From Liolophura sinensis (lineage: Eukaryota > Mollusca > Polyplacophora > Chitonida > Chitonidae), in the NCBI RefSeq assembly GCF_032854445.1, contig NC_088301.1, forward strand, positions 42,155,116 to 42,219,115: DNA of 64,000 nt, read 5' to 3'. Below are positions 35,401 through 47,335 of this stretch, in pieces. Within the stretch, counting starts at the first letter, position 1. Every line of letters begins with the position of its first letter. Below the pieces are notes generated by a model, which did not search any database, had not been told where the DNA came from, and saw only the letters and a program-made list of their open reading frames with translations. The translations under genes were made by a program, and so were the position numbers.

Positions 35401-38400
35401 CCTGTTGGATGTGTTTAAAGTCAGCATGTTAAGACGGACAGGTTGCTGACACAGTTCTGTAGACTATTAATTAGTCCCTGACAGCTCAATAGGGTGAATG
35501 TTCAAATCCAGACTTAGACAGGGAATTTGTAGATCCCGCTGTCTGTGTGACATTGGAGATAACAAGTGAGTCCATGGCTCCTAACATTTTATTGAAGACC
35601 ACACTCTTGTATAGCAAGCAAACAAGTCAAATCTTATCCGGCCTGAGCTAATAGCAGCGCCTTTTCTGACTGGCCCACTATGAATATTGAAATATTTTTT
35701 AAGGAATAAAACTCCAGTGAAATATTTCCAGTTGTTGTGTAATGAAATCAAGTGTTTCATAGTGCTGCGATTTGGCTGCGCATGAACTCGTGAAGTGGCA
35801 CTAAGCCATAATCATTCATTCATTCCTGCCTGCCTTTGCAATGCAGGGTCATGCAGCCCCCATTTTGTATGCTGCTTGGGCAGAGGCTGGACTGTTCCCT
35901 GTCGGGGATTTAGATAAGCTGCGCAAAACAGGTTGTGACTTGGAGGGACATCCAACACCAGTAAGTCTGAATTACAACCAGGTATATTGACCTTTCTGGA
36001 AGGACTGTATGCTCTGTGAATTCTCGACCTTTGGCTTTAAGACTTTTAACAAATATCTAAACTGCAGATTAATAATATTAATTTAAATGTCCAATCCCCT
36101 AGACCAAATTATGTTTTTGTCAGTGTCACTGATCTGACTTTCTTAGGTCAGTGTTCATATTTTTCTTCTGCTTTAATAAGGATAATTGAGCTACATTCTC
36201 ATACATCTAATCCCTCAGAAGGAATGCCAATGTGGTCATTGAAAATAACCATTGATCAACTTCCCATAAGCCCATATTAATATTTTTGTCCATGTAGCTT
36301 CATGCAAGGTATTCAGTATAAAGTATCCAATCTTTGTTATTGACAATTGACATATTGTGATAATCAAGGTGTAGAGAGGTTTTGGTGTTGGCAGGAGCAT
36401 TTAACTGAAAGGAAAGGCAAGGTTTTCTGATTTTTGTTGTAGCGTTTAGACTTTGTGGATGTGGCTACAGGATCTCTTGGACAGGGATTGAGCTGTGCTG
36501 CTGGAATGGCCTACACCGGCAAATACTTCGACAAGGCCAGGTATGATGCCGCTATTATTGGAACCTATTATTTTGAACAATTCCTCTTTGCGTGATGTTG
36601 ATTCATAGCCAGTATAGTGCTGCAAAACAGAGCCAGAAAAGACAACTGAATAATTTTCCTGTGTATGTGCAAAATAGCATTCTGTTTTCTGCTTGTTGTT
36701 AGTTTGAAGTAAGCCAAATTGCTGTCTTTTATTAAATAAAACTAAATTGCTGTGGCTACATAACGGTGAGATTTATAATGATAGTGTGCTTATGTTATTA
36801 AACAGAGGTAGTACATATACTACAGTCATAAATGTGTGAAATCAGTTGGCACCAAAAGCGTTTATCTTGAAAAGTCATTCCAGTAAACCATCCTTAGAGA
36901 TGGAGCTAGAGAGGGTTAATCTGAAAATATTTTTTCTCTGTAAACAGGTATTTTATTTACCACTAGTGATCTTTGGTTAATTATTAGTATGGAAATGTTT
37001 TGAAGCTATCGCGTGTATTGCCTGTTGGGAGACGGGGAGACGGCAGAAGGATCAGTTTGGGAAGCTCTGGCATTCTGCAGCTACTACAAGCTGGACAACA
37101 TTGTGGCTGTCTTCGACATCAACCGACTGGGACAGAGTGACCCCACGAGTGTACAGCATGACATGGACTGCTATAAAATCAGACTGGAAGCTTTAGGGTA
37201 AGCAGAGGGTTCAAAGGGCTTTAAACCTTAAATTATGGAAACTGAAACCAACTTTAAATCAAGTGTTGAAATGCATGAAAAAGCAGAGTGTTTTTCTAAT
37301 TGGGCCTGGTAAAGCCTAGAAATTGAGAACCAGCGTGGCACACAAACTATCATCTGATCTACTGTATACAGACTACAGAACCAACCTGAGCTGCTGCTGA
37401 TATTACAAGGACATGATCCTGGAGGAATTAGTTTTCAATATTGAAACGGATTGATGCACTTGTGTGTTTATGTGGAAAATTTACTTTACATACTTGTATA
37501 GCTGTAGTATATTTATTCTATGAAGTAGCCCGCAAAATGTGTATTTTGGCCTTGGAGTAACGCCTGTAAACTTGATGCGAGTCCTACCATTTGTTGAATA
37601 ACGAAAAACACATGGGAAAAGTGTGGTGTTGAACTTTTAAGTTTATGAAAATACTGGTGACCCAAAAAAATAAAAAATGTTCAGCTGAACACAGCCAGTT
37701 CAAAAGTTTCAGAAAGTTCAGTTGTGCTTTGTAATGCCCATGGAGTTGCATACCTCGACATGTCTGAGTCTTCTCACCAAATTCACCATCAAATAGCACT
37801 GCAATCCCATGTAGTATGGTCTGTATTCACATTTGTGAACTGTCTTGTTCTCTCTTGTAGCTGGAATGTTGTAGTTGTAGATGGTCATGATGTTAGTGCG
37901 TTAGCTAAAGCTTTGGAGGACACAAAGTCTATATCTGGCAAACCTTGTGCGGTGCTGGGGAAGACCTTCAAAGGCAGGGGTGTGCCAGGTAAGACCTTAC
38001 CAGTGTCTTGGTATTCTGCCATTAAACCCCAAAAAGGTGGGAGTAAAATTTTCATAGATAAACAGATTGAAGTTGCACAGAAACACTGAGATTAAGGAAC
38101 TTGTGCAGATAATAGTGTACATGTATTTCATATTTCCCAGTGTTGTACCTGCATCTTAATGCATTATGTGTAAACTGTTGAGGCATCTTTTTGTAGGTGT
38201 GGAGGACCAGATGAATTTCCATGGCAAACCGTTAGGAGAAAAGGGTGAAGTGGCCATTGCAGAACTGAAAAAGTTGATAAAAAACCCAGGGCCTTACAAA
38301 ATCACTCCTCCAGCTCCAACAGATGATGCCAAAGAAGTGAAGAATTCGAAAATAACCCTGTCGGAACCTCCAAATTACCAAATGGGTGATGTGGTAAGTA

Positions 38401-40925
38401 CTGAGCAAGAGTGTTTGGAAATTTGGGATTTATTTAACCACAATTACAGCACCCATGACATTAAACATACTTGGTGAGTGCAGTTAGCTCATCTACATAG
38501 TTGTTTTCCAATATTCAACAATAGGTGCATGTCCTTCATTTGGAGGAAGTGTAGTTCCAGCAGTGCTGTGTTAATTTAGTGATGGTCAGATACAAAGTTG
38601 ATGCTCCATGCTAATTATTCATTCTTTTTTAGCCATAATACTGGCAGTCTGTAGCTTTGAGAATGTTTCCTAGATAAACTGCATTATGATTTGAAATTTT
38701 GTATACAATTATTTTTCAGCTACCCATAAGAAATTCTTACGGAACAGCATTGGTGAAGATTGCCAAGAACAGTGATCAAATAGTTGCTCTGGATGGGGAC
38801 ATGAAGAATTCGACATTTTCACAGAAACTTGCAGTAAGTGACCACTTTTTTTCTACTTGGTGTTAAAATATGCCATTTTTATCCAGGAAAAGTTGTATTG
38901 ATTCAAACATGTCAAATTTTTTTAACAGGATGTGTATCCAAATAGGTTTGTGGAGTGCTTCATTGCTGAACAGAACATGGTGGGTGTAGCTGTTGGTTGT
39001 GGTACAAGAGGGCGCACTATTCCATTTGCCAGCACATTTGCATGTTTCTTAACCAGAGCCTTTGACCAAATCCGCATGGCTGCCATCTCTCAAGCTAATA
39101 TCAAGTTCTGTGGGTCCCACTGTGGTGTCTCCATCGGTAAGACATTACATGTTAGACTAAAATTGAGATTTATTTGTAACCTAAAGTGTTTTCTGTAATT
39201 GCCATATGCATTTCCAGGTAACAACTGGTTAATGATTGTGCCACTTCGGCGATTTTGCGGCCATATCTTAGTGATCGATGTAGAGTGTAAAGACAGTGAA
39301 GCAAGAATTGCTTAAAAGATGTATGGTAAATCGTTTTCAGCTGTACACATGGGGATTCTTGATCTAAATAGTCGCTGTGTAGTATGAGCTGAGTGATTGG
39401 CCTGTCACTTTTGTTAAACTACTCGAACAAACCAGGTAAATTTAGCTGAAATGCTTTGTTGACAGGTGAGGATGGTCCGTCGCAAATGGCTCTAGAAGAC
39501 ATTGCAATGTTCAGGTCTATTCCGGGATCTACGGTATTTTACCCCAGCGACTCTGTGGCGATCGAGCGAGCAGTGGAGTTGGCGGCAAATACTACTGGAA
39601 TCTGCTTCATCAGGGCAACTCGACCGGTTACTCCGATCATCTACAAAAATGACGAGGTGTTTCAAGTGGGCCAAGCAAAAGTAAGATCTCGGAAGACTCA
39701 ACACTGAACTGACTTGTTGCATTGAAAGTTTGCAAACCTCGCCTGACTTTACTATTTCAAAGTTTTCATTTATTTACAAGGGTTAGCCTGATAATGAAGC
39801 TCAAGAATGTAATTCCACAAAGGAGAGGGCAAGTGTATATAGGAAACCTTTTTCAGTTTTAAAAATGCACGTTCTGGCATACAGAAACATATTAAAAATA
39901 ATGAATGACTTTTATGGCCAGGTGAAACATAGATTAAACTGTTGTCTAGGTTGTACGACAGAGCCCAGATGATAAGGTCACTGTGATTGGGGCCGGCATC
40001 ACGCTGTCCGAGGCTATGAAGGCGGCGGACAAGCTGGCAGCATCGGGTGTGAAAATCACAGTTGTTGATCCATTCACAATTAAACCACTAGACGTAGACA
40101 CCATCAAAGAAGCTGCTAAGAAGACTGGCGGGAGAATTGTTGTGGTGGAGGACCACTACCCGGAAGGTAAGTAGAACAGAATTGAAGGAGGTAATAACAG
40201 TATTGGCGCACATCTATTTTTCGTGATTATCAACTATTTAGCTCGACGGACTGACGGAACATAGCTGATTGCTAATGTGGGACCTTTCCCTCGCAATGGA
40301 GGCTTGGGTGCAATCTAAATTGGTCATTGTTCTATTTCTCTTCATGAATAACGTGTCCCCTTTATGTTAAAGAGATAATCTGGCCTGGCAAAAAGTTTCT
40401 TGACCAGATTCCAGTGTTTAACATTAGACTTCTAAGCTTGCTAAAATTGACCCATTGAAAGGATGAATGCAAGTCAACATCTTGAAGGAAGTGGGCCGCC
40501 GTCGCAGAAGTGAAGTATTCTTGAGTAGGGTGTAAAACACCATTCGAATGAAAGAAGTGGACCAAAAACTCTTGCTACCGAGGTGTGAAGTTAAAGAAAT
40601 GGACCTTGGAGAACTTGTGCAAATGTTCTTACCGAACAAAGTAACTCTCACGTACCTTTCGCATGGAGTATAAAACTTAGTTGAGCGCAGTTGTTTCTGT
40701 TTTTATTCATTTTGTGTGTATTTTTGAACATAAGCGTTTTTTAATTCTCAAGGTGGAATTGGTGAGGCTGTTTCAATGGCTCTGGGTTGCTGCCGGGACA
40801 TAGTTATACGTCACCTAGCCGTTAGAGATGTACCACGAAGCGGAAAACCGGTGGAGCTGTTGGAGCTGTTTGGGATCAATGATGATGCAATTGTTAAGGC
40901 AGTGAACCAAATTCTGAAGGAATAA
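29754..40925 (+). CDS. TKT: transketolase, tandem copy B (12 exons, 626 aa)
   Basis: Second complete transketolase, same reaction and pathway as copy A. Exons: 29754-29860, 34713-34830, 35847-35960, 36443-36540, 37006-37197, 37861-37988, 38197-38393, 38720-38833, 38929-39136, 39466-39680, 39950-40166, 40753-40925 (TAA). All introns are GT-AG. The first eleven exons have exactly the lengths and phases of copy A; only the last is one codon longer. The start [13 protein letters not shown] differs from copy A, but [13 protein letters not shown] follows at the same position. Conserved residues: H37, H77 (SKGHAAP), H110, GDGE at 154-157, N185 ([10 protein letters not shown]), E370 (CFIAEQN) and [21 protein letters not shown]. 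The C-terminal domain ends [17 protein letters not shown]. The copies differ at many positions in every exon and their introns do not match, so the duplication is old. Nothing suggests loss of activity. Confidence 0.97.
30303..30420 (+). repeat. G-rich/C-rich low-complexity block
   Basis: Runs of four to six G (GGGTGGGGGGTGGGGGC near 30318 and GGGGGGTGGGGGTGGGGGAG near 30391) flank a run of about 13 C. The G-runs meet the pattern for intramolecular G-quadruplex DNA on the plus strand. Proline- and glycine-rich open frames here are composition artefacts. Confidence 0.7.
31108..31170 (-). repeat. SINE family 1 tail, inverted
   Basis: On the minus strand this reads CATAATGCTGGCCGCTGTCA, then GAAATATTCTTTATTACAGC, ATAAAACACC and AAATAAATC. 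That is the 3' part of the SINE at 14671. The head is absent. Confidence 0.6.
32378..32408 (+). repeat. (GT)n(AT)n microsatellite
   Basis: A GTGTGTGT run passes into TATATATA. A second compound TA repeat with GTG interruptions lies at about 32922-32965. Both are in intron 1 of transketolase B. Confidence 0.9.
32725..32860. repeat. dispersed repeat family D, copy 3
   Basis: AAGGGTGTTATCTCAATG and ATGTATTGAACTATGG are diverged versions of sequences at 2645-2700. TTGGTAGTCTTGCTACCAAA matches the stretch near 2860. It lies in intron 1 of transketolase copy B. The match is weaker than between copies 1 and 2. Confidence 0.35.
33557..33590. repeat. 34-bp near-perfect palindrome
   Basis: CAATGATCATTATGATCA and TGATCATGATCATTG form an inverted repeat across 34 bases with few mismatches. 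It contains several GATC/TGATCA steps and lies just before the Tc1/mariner relic. It might be part of a lost terminal repeat. No known binding site recognised. Confidence 0.6.
33610..33900 (+). pseudogene. Tc1/mariner transposase pseudogene fragment
   Basis: The plus strand gives [18 protein letters not shown], holding the second catalytic aspartate in MDDNA. After a frameshift comes [20 protein letters not shown], holding the glutamate/aspartate region of the DD34D/E catalytic triad. VSDLEDI follows. The N-terminal DNA-binding half is missing. It is more diverged than, and unlike, the relic at 24059-24640, so it is a different lineage. Intron 1 of transketolase B, sense orientation. Confidence 0.7.
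40470..40555 (+). repeat. SINE family 1 tail fragment
   Basis: GGCCGCCGTCGCAGAAGTGA, then AGTATTCTTGAGTAGGGTG and TAAAACACCATTCGAATGA, corresponds to the tail of the SINE at 14671. Intron 11 of transketolase B. The head is absent. Confidence 0.55.
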
Positions 40926-41115
40926 ATCCGACATAACTCCCTATTTCACATTCCATACAGTTTTGTGACCATATATTAGTGCTACAATTTCGAGGGTGTT
41001 ATTTTTTTAAAACATTTTTGTGCCTTAATGGTATCTTTTTATTGGTTTCTGTGCTCATGAAAGGAATCCACTCTTTGTTGTTGTACTCAATGAATTTCTT
41101 GTGGGGTTTAACATT

Positions 41116-41121
41116 AATAAA
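41116..41121 (+). other. polyadenylation signal candidate, transketolase B
   Basis: AATAAA about 190 bases after the TAA stop, followed by a T-rich stretch. The AATAAA overlapping the stop codon itself (40921) is too close to serve. Confidence 0.5.
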
Positions 41122-41199
41122 TCGGTAAACAACAGAATCAATCATTTGTTATTTATGACAGTATTACTGGATATACTACGTGAAGATAAGTACAGTACC

Positions 41200-41720
41200 A
41201 TATAATTAAAGACTTGCAGCACAGAGTAAAACCAGAGCATCGGCGACAGTGTCATAGCTGGCAAATGGTCACTAGTAACCGATGAAAAATGGCCTCTTGT
41301 CAGTTTACCTCTGTCAAGGTTTTATTCCAACTGTTCATGTAAATGCATAAATAGTAGCAATTTACACGCCCCTAAGCGCAATGGCTCGAGCAGAATTAGG
41401 TAAAAAAAAAAAATGCAGTGATGTTTCCAACTTATTAGACGTCCATGGTCTAGAATTACTCAAAATGCTGTGTTGTCATCACATTAAAACAGCGCAAAGG
41501 GACCAGGCCTCGGGGATGCCTGGTCCACCAGCAGAACCCTGGTTTATGCAGGAGTACAATATAATTAAAGACGGACAGCATGGAGTAAAACCAGAGCAGT
41601 GACGACAGTGTGATAGCTGGCAGATGGTCACACATAACCAGTGAAAAAAAGGTATCTTGCCAGTTTACTTCAGTCAGGGTTTTGTTCTAACTGTTCATGT
41701 AAATACAAAATTCGTTCTTT
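41200..41720 (+). repeat. repeat family R359, tandem copy
   Basis: The string TATAATTAAAGAC followed by CAGCA.GGAGTAAAACCAGA-type sequence occurs at 41201 and again at 41560, giving a 359-base period with about 1.45 units. Landmarks inside the unit are AGTTTACCTCTGTCAAGG, CTGTTCATGTAAATGCA, and TTATTAGACGTCCATGGTCT. Other copies lie at 29040, 49850 and 51255. No coding frame, terminal repeat or tRNA box is visible. A satellite-like or unclassified transposon origin is possible. Confidence 0.65.
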
Positions 41721-43526
41721 AGAGGACACCTTATGCTATATACTTCCGTTGCTTCGGAAGGATTCTTGTCCAGTATGAGCATAAACACTGATCAAAGTCT
41801 ACAATCGGGTAGAAGATGGGCGGACCTGTGGCGTTGAAAATGACTTAATGAGTTTTCTTTTCGCCAGAAGTTACCAAAAAACAAAATGAGCACAAAAACT
41901 TGCATGTCATTACTTACTTCATACCACGCACAACACGATGCAAGAGATTATGTTGACTCGTCCAATTCAACAAGCGGAATGTAAGTCTGTAAGCCTCGTT
42001 CAGGCGATGGGATTTGTGAAATTCTGCTATCGCATGAAATGGGACATGCTCTATTTTCATTCTCGACAACCCGCGTTCGATGGGCCGACTGGAAAATTGC
42101 ACCGTGTGAACACGGCTTTGGAAATACATCTCATGACATGCCTTCTTGTAAGTAACAAAATGTTGGTTTCCATTTCCATTTTGGGATTCATAAGCGATGT
42201 AAACAGGACACCATGCGATTCCACAAGAATGCTTCAGTGAGTACAAGCAAAGTCAGAAATATTCGGTTCTACGGCAGTGGTACCCAAGCTGTACAAGCGT
42301 CTACCTTGTAATATAACATAATCAGCCTCGTCTGTGCATGTTTAAAGTTTAAATGGGTTAAGTGAGTGAAATTTATAAAGATGGTCGCATACCTATTCAA
42401 ATTTTAGAATCTTTTTAACACTATAAATAGTACACACGAGTCTTGTATTTACTGAAAGGCAATAATTTTGAACCCTTAGTAAATACAGAAAATATGATTC
42501 GATTAGCGAATGTGGATGTTTTTGGCAATGCACGTCTGGGACGATACTTCACTGGCCGCGGCAAGGACATGCCAAAAGACCTGGTTAATTACACCTAAAC
42601 ACTTCTCGTCATAGGGCTGAAATATTAAGTACGACGTAAAATCTCAAGCATACATATACATGTATACATGCATATTTTTCAATGCTACATTCTTTTAATG
42701 GATGCATGTTGAGATTGTGTAATTCAGTCGCTATATATAGGACAAACTTGGAGTGCGCAGTCTAACGTTCATTGGGAACCACCTGTCTACCACCAATATA
42801 GTCGGCCCTGCATGACGACACCTTCGCTCCGATATTGTTTCGAAGTCGCTAGCTATACAGTATAGTTACACAATAGCGTGTACATAACGTTTGGAAGTTC
42901 ATTTGTGATTTTCATAAAAGTCGCTGTTCAACCTTGGATAACCTGGCTTTCTCATCCTAGCTCCCAACCTAATTTATCTTGCCAAATTTTTCGCAGATAT
43001 ATGCCTTTTTCTATTCGAGTGATATAAACTGCCCTTTCTTTGATTCTATCCCTTTCTATGAACCCGTTGTATATTGCAATAATCTTTTAAGTCGCTACAT
43101 CTGATAAAAACAGTATTACACTCTTAAAGAACGCACAGGCCTACTGTTCCTCTGCTCTGTGTCAAAAATGATTTACACTTTAGAGATTGATGTAGTTTTA
43201 TAATGTACAATGTAGGTCTAATCCTAATACACAAATTTAGGTGGATGTACATTTTTGCCACACTATTGTGTACCAGTCGTTCGTACACTAGTCACAAAGA
43301 GCGTGCTTTCTGATCTGTTGGAATAGCAGTTTGATGGGGTTTTTTTTAACCTGAAAGACAGTAACCCGCACCTGCAATTCCCATCGGCGGATTTAAGTCT
43401 GGGATTGTAACCTGCTATTTTACAGTTGGTTCAGGAATGTGTTGTTCAAAACTGTATCAAAGTTAAACCAGGCTTTAATACCAGTATCATCCCAATGCAA
43501 AGGAAATGGCATTTTTGTCTCGACCA

Positions 43527-43930
43527 GAGTGACGGTGCTTTGCGTGATCATGCGTAGAGTGACAGTGCTTGGCGTGATCATGCGTAGAGTGACAGTGCTT
43601 GGCGTGATCGCGCGTACAATGACAGGGCTAGGCGTGATCGCGCGTATAGTGACAGTGCTTGGCGTGATCGCGCGTAGAGCGACAGGGCTTGGCGTGATCA
43701 TGCGTAAAGTGACAGTGCTTGGCGTGATCATGCGCAGAATGACAGTGCTTGGCATGATCATGCGCAGAATGACAGTGCTTGGCGTGATCATGCGCAGAGT
43801 GGCAGTGCTTGGCGTGATCGCGCATAGAGTGACAGTGCGTGGCGTGATCGCGCGTAGAGTGACAGTGCGTGGCGTGTTCGTACGTAGAGTGACAGTGCGT
43901 GGGGTGATGGTACGTGGAGGGACAGTACGT
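43527..43930 (+). repeat. 30-bp minisatellite M30a, about 13 units
   Basis: Thirteen units with 30-base period are built on AGTGACAGTGCTTGGCGTGA followed by TCATGCGTAG. Variants replace TCATGCG with TCGCGCG, and late units change GCTTGG to GCGTGG. Thirty is divisible by three, so open frames span the array on both strands. They are repeat artefacts. Confidence 0.95.
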
Positions 43931-44187
43931 GTAATTTAGAACTTGAAATTCAACAAATTGTCCATCACTTGTCAAAATTGCCCAATATGTGGTCATCTGT
44001 GACTCAATTGCCCATCACTTCCAATATCTGGTCATCTGATACTGGTTACACTGCTTATGTATCCAATTATATTTCTGTCAGTGTGATAGGCTGTGGTTCT
44101 TGCTTTTTCAATGTCCAGGAGATTACATATTTCCTTGAAAGCAGTTTGACACTCTGTCAGAATGGAGATTCTCTGGTGTGTCATATC

Positions 44188-45310
44188 TTATGACTGAATT
44201 ATTAACGAGAATTCAAGCACCTGTCTTTGCCTTTTGGTTTCGAAGGGGTCACGTTTTTCATCACTTAGTAAAGGCGTTTTGGGCGACCAGGATGTAGATT
44301 TTACCTTTGACAGTGGTAAGGGACCAACTATGTCGATGTGAACTCTTTCGTTTGGACGGTCCTCACGCATTGACGCTAAGATGGACTCAATGTTCACTGA
44401 ATGTTAATAGAGCCAATGTTTTACGTCTAGTAACACAGTAGTATGGTTCTCCAGACTGTTCCTTACGCTATCATTCTGAGCAAAACTCCTCCAATTACTG
44501 CATATCACTTGCGTTGGTATCTAATACAAGCACACTGGTGCTACCCCCGAAGTCCGGATATGCCAACATGGGTAGTTTCATCAGACACTATACTTTGGCT
44601 GGTAAAATGCTGTTTACTGACAAAGGGTCCACTGATAGACTGCCCCTTTGCGGGTGAGACTATACAGAGTTTCTGTAATCTATGCAAAGCTCGGTAAAAA
44701 CTATTGTAGCACGTGGTGAGTCCCGGAAAACTTCTGTGGTTCGTAATGTTCGTTGGGACTTGCCAATCAAGTACTTCTGCAGCCTTTTCTGGATCAGCCT
44801 TTATATCGTTGTAGCTCACAACGTGCCTCAGAAAACTTACACGATTCTGAAGAAGTTAGTCGTAGGTTTCTTAGGAAACACAGAACGAAGTCTGTCCAAA
44901 TGTTGGTCAATGTTGGATTCAAATACCATAAAGTCATCTGAATAGATGAGGCAATATTTCCAGTTAACGTCATCCAGCGCTATATTCTTTAATGGCACAA
45001 ACGATCCCGGTACATTGGTCACGCCAAATGGTATAGCTTGCCATTCACTGTCCTCAAAACGTCACAAATGCGGTTTTATGGCGGTCGGATGACTTCATGC
45101 TGGTTGCCTGTAACCGCTAGCCCAATCGAGACAAACCACGTGGAACACTCAGTGCCTCGAGTGTGTCGTCTATTTGTGGAATCGGTTGAGCATTTCTCAC
45201 GGTATGCCGATTCTTAGAGTCCCATCGTGCATCTGTCCTAGTACTACTGGAGTACCTCACAAGCTAGTTGAGGGTTTGATAAGATCGAGCTTTAAGAGTT
45301 CAGTTCATCA
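44188..45310 (-). pseudogene. Ty3/gypsy retrotransposon pol remnant
   Basis: The minus strand, read from about 45310 down, shows a decayed pol in canonical order. Reverse transcriptase: LLKLDLIKPSTS, PIPQIDDTLEAL, KTAFVTF, TNVPGSF, then CLIYSDDFMVF, with YSDD in place of the usual Y[LVI]DD active site. RT/RNase H connection: GIxxDP-like IKADPEKAAEVLDWQVP, SFPGLTTCYNSFYR. Then the integrase core entry RPNERVHIDIVGPLPLSK near 44290-44350. Distances are too short for a full RNase H plus zinc-binding segment, so there is an internal deletion. Multiple stops and frameshifts are present. No LTRs were found. Confidence 0.75.
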
Positions 45311-46810
45311 GTTATTTATCCAGTGGTTCTCTTTTGTGTGGAGGTACACGCCGGGATGGTCGTTGAATCGATTGTGCAGTGCCGATTGAGTGTTCATCAG
45401 GTGATGTTGTCGTACTGATCTTGTGGAAATGCCGGTGCATCTGTATATTCAGAAATAAGCCCAATCAGTCGATCTTTGTGTGTCTCTGATATATTTATCT
45501 CAGAAATTTGAGCTTTTCAAGAATACTGTTCATTGTCTGAACATCGCTGTTAGGTTTGTTTACAACACATGACACATTCAGATTAACAGTGTTTATAGAC
45601 TCCAGTGGATAAAACTTGTCCAATCACCTGTCCTGGTTTCACGCTTTCAGCATTTGAAAAGCTTGCAATTCTGGTATCTGCAAAAAGGTTTTTTTTTTTT
45701 TTATAGAATAAACCTGGCGGGTGAAACAACATCGTCCGTCTCGGACACACTTGTTTTGAGTTAAAGTCAAAACACTAACCCGCTCAAGCTACTTGATAGT
45801 CACCCAAAATATGAAAATCAGACTTTCGTAACATTTCTTTGAAAAATTAAAAAAAAATTTACATATATACAGTATGGCAGTGTTCACGAAGAATAATATT
45901 ACCCTGTCACATACATAGGAATATCAACAGTCGGGTTACACACTACCAAGGTAACTGGGCATGACTATACGAGCCCCAGAACAATGTAAAAAATGCGAAC
46001 GTCATCCAGGACTAATCACAGCTCTGCATTGTTAGATAAGCTTACCTTGAACACCTGTGCACTTCCCGTGCTCATTACATCTGCATAATGCCTTTATGAA
46101 CAGTTGCAATCAAAGCGCGACTGAGATACTTGTTATTTGACCTGGAACTCATTCATGGACTACGAATTTGAACTTTGATATGGAATTCATGCCTGGAATA
46201 TCCACTGTCTGCCCGGCATCATTGAAAACTGATGACCGCTTCTCTCTTGTGTGTTACCGGCTTTATTTCTTTTTTGTATAATTTCTTACATACCTTTGTC
46301 TTTGGGAGGCAGTGTTAAACGTTGTTTTGGAAATGGATCTTGTGATTATCGACTTGGAACGCCCTTTACGGACTACGAATAGTATATGAATGTCGGACGT
46401 GACGTTTATATCCATACACTACTTCTGGCCGCCAAAAAAAGTATCTTTCCGTACTTATAATCAATCGCCTCAGCCTTCACTTCCAGGTAGGTGCCCCCAT
46501 GTGTCACCACTAGTAAAAGCACACAAAGCTACTTGCCGTCATGCAGTTTGAAAATTTTGTCAGATTTGGCAGCGTACTTTCCGGGCTTCATCACTATTGT
46601 GATCTATCGTAGCGGTGCCACCAATGTAATGCAGTTGTTCATTGCGTGTATACCTCATAAAAATGTCACTATTTATATGACCACTTGTAACCAGTAAATA
46701 AATACACCAACACGCACCGTAAGTTTGTTTACCGTACGCGCCAAGCCGTTTATTTACCTCGACAAACCCAAAATATTATATATGTTCCAACGAAAGTACA
46801 TTTATCACAG

Positions 46811-47285
46811 TGTGGTCATACGCATAGTGATACTGCGAGATGTGCTCATAAGCAAAGTGATAGTGCGCCGTGTGGTGTGATCATGCGTAGTGTGATAGTG
46901 CGAGATGTGGTCATACGCATAGGCTTAGTGATAGTGCGTGGTGTGGTCATAAGCAAAGTGATAGTTTGCCTTGTGGTGTACGTAGTCATATAAAGTAGTA
47001 ATGTATTAATTTGGTATGTATGCGTGTAATAGGGCGTGGTGTGGTCATGTGCAGTGTGATAGTGCGTGGTGTGGTCATGAGCAGCGTGACAGTGCGTGGC
47101 GTGGTCATGTGCAGTATGATAGTGCGTGGTGTGATCATGTGCAGTGTGACAGTCAGTGGTGTCGTGATATGCAGTGTGATAGTGCGTGGTGTGGTCATGT
47201 GCAGTTGTGATAGTGCATAGTATGGTCATTGGCAGTGTGTGTGATAGCCGTGGTGTGGCCATGTGCATTGTGCTAATGCGTGATG

Positions 47286-47286
<1 letters not shown>
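46811..47286 (+). repeat. 30-bp minisatellite M30b, degenerate
   Basis: Units of about 30 bases follow GTGTGATAGTGCGTGGTGTG then GTCATGTGCA. The best-ordered block is 47030-47270; the left part is degenerate with a unique insert near 46980-47030. The consensus is close to M30a (AGTGACAGTGC.TGGCGTGATCATGCG split over its unit), so the two arrays share ancestry. Open frames inside are artefacts. Confidence 0.9.

Positions 47287-47287
<1 letters not shown>

Positions 47288-47331
<44 letters not shown>
47288..47331. repeat. (TA)22 microsatellite
   Basis: An uninterrupted TA run directly after minisatellite M30b, 270 bases upstream of the next start codon. Confidence 0.95.

Positions 47332-47335
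<4 letters not shown>

Noticed and set aside
41914..42246. Overlapping 100- and 110-codon frames on opposite strands
   Set aside because: Mutual overlap on opposite strands with no recognisable motif suggests chance.
43420..43996. Overlapping open frames of 120-166 codons
   Set aside because: They are repeat artefacts of the 30-bp minisatellite, open on several frames of both strands.
46846..47268. Open frames rich in His/Thr or Val/Cys
   Set aside because: Same cause: the degenerate 30-bp minisatellite M30b.
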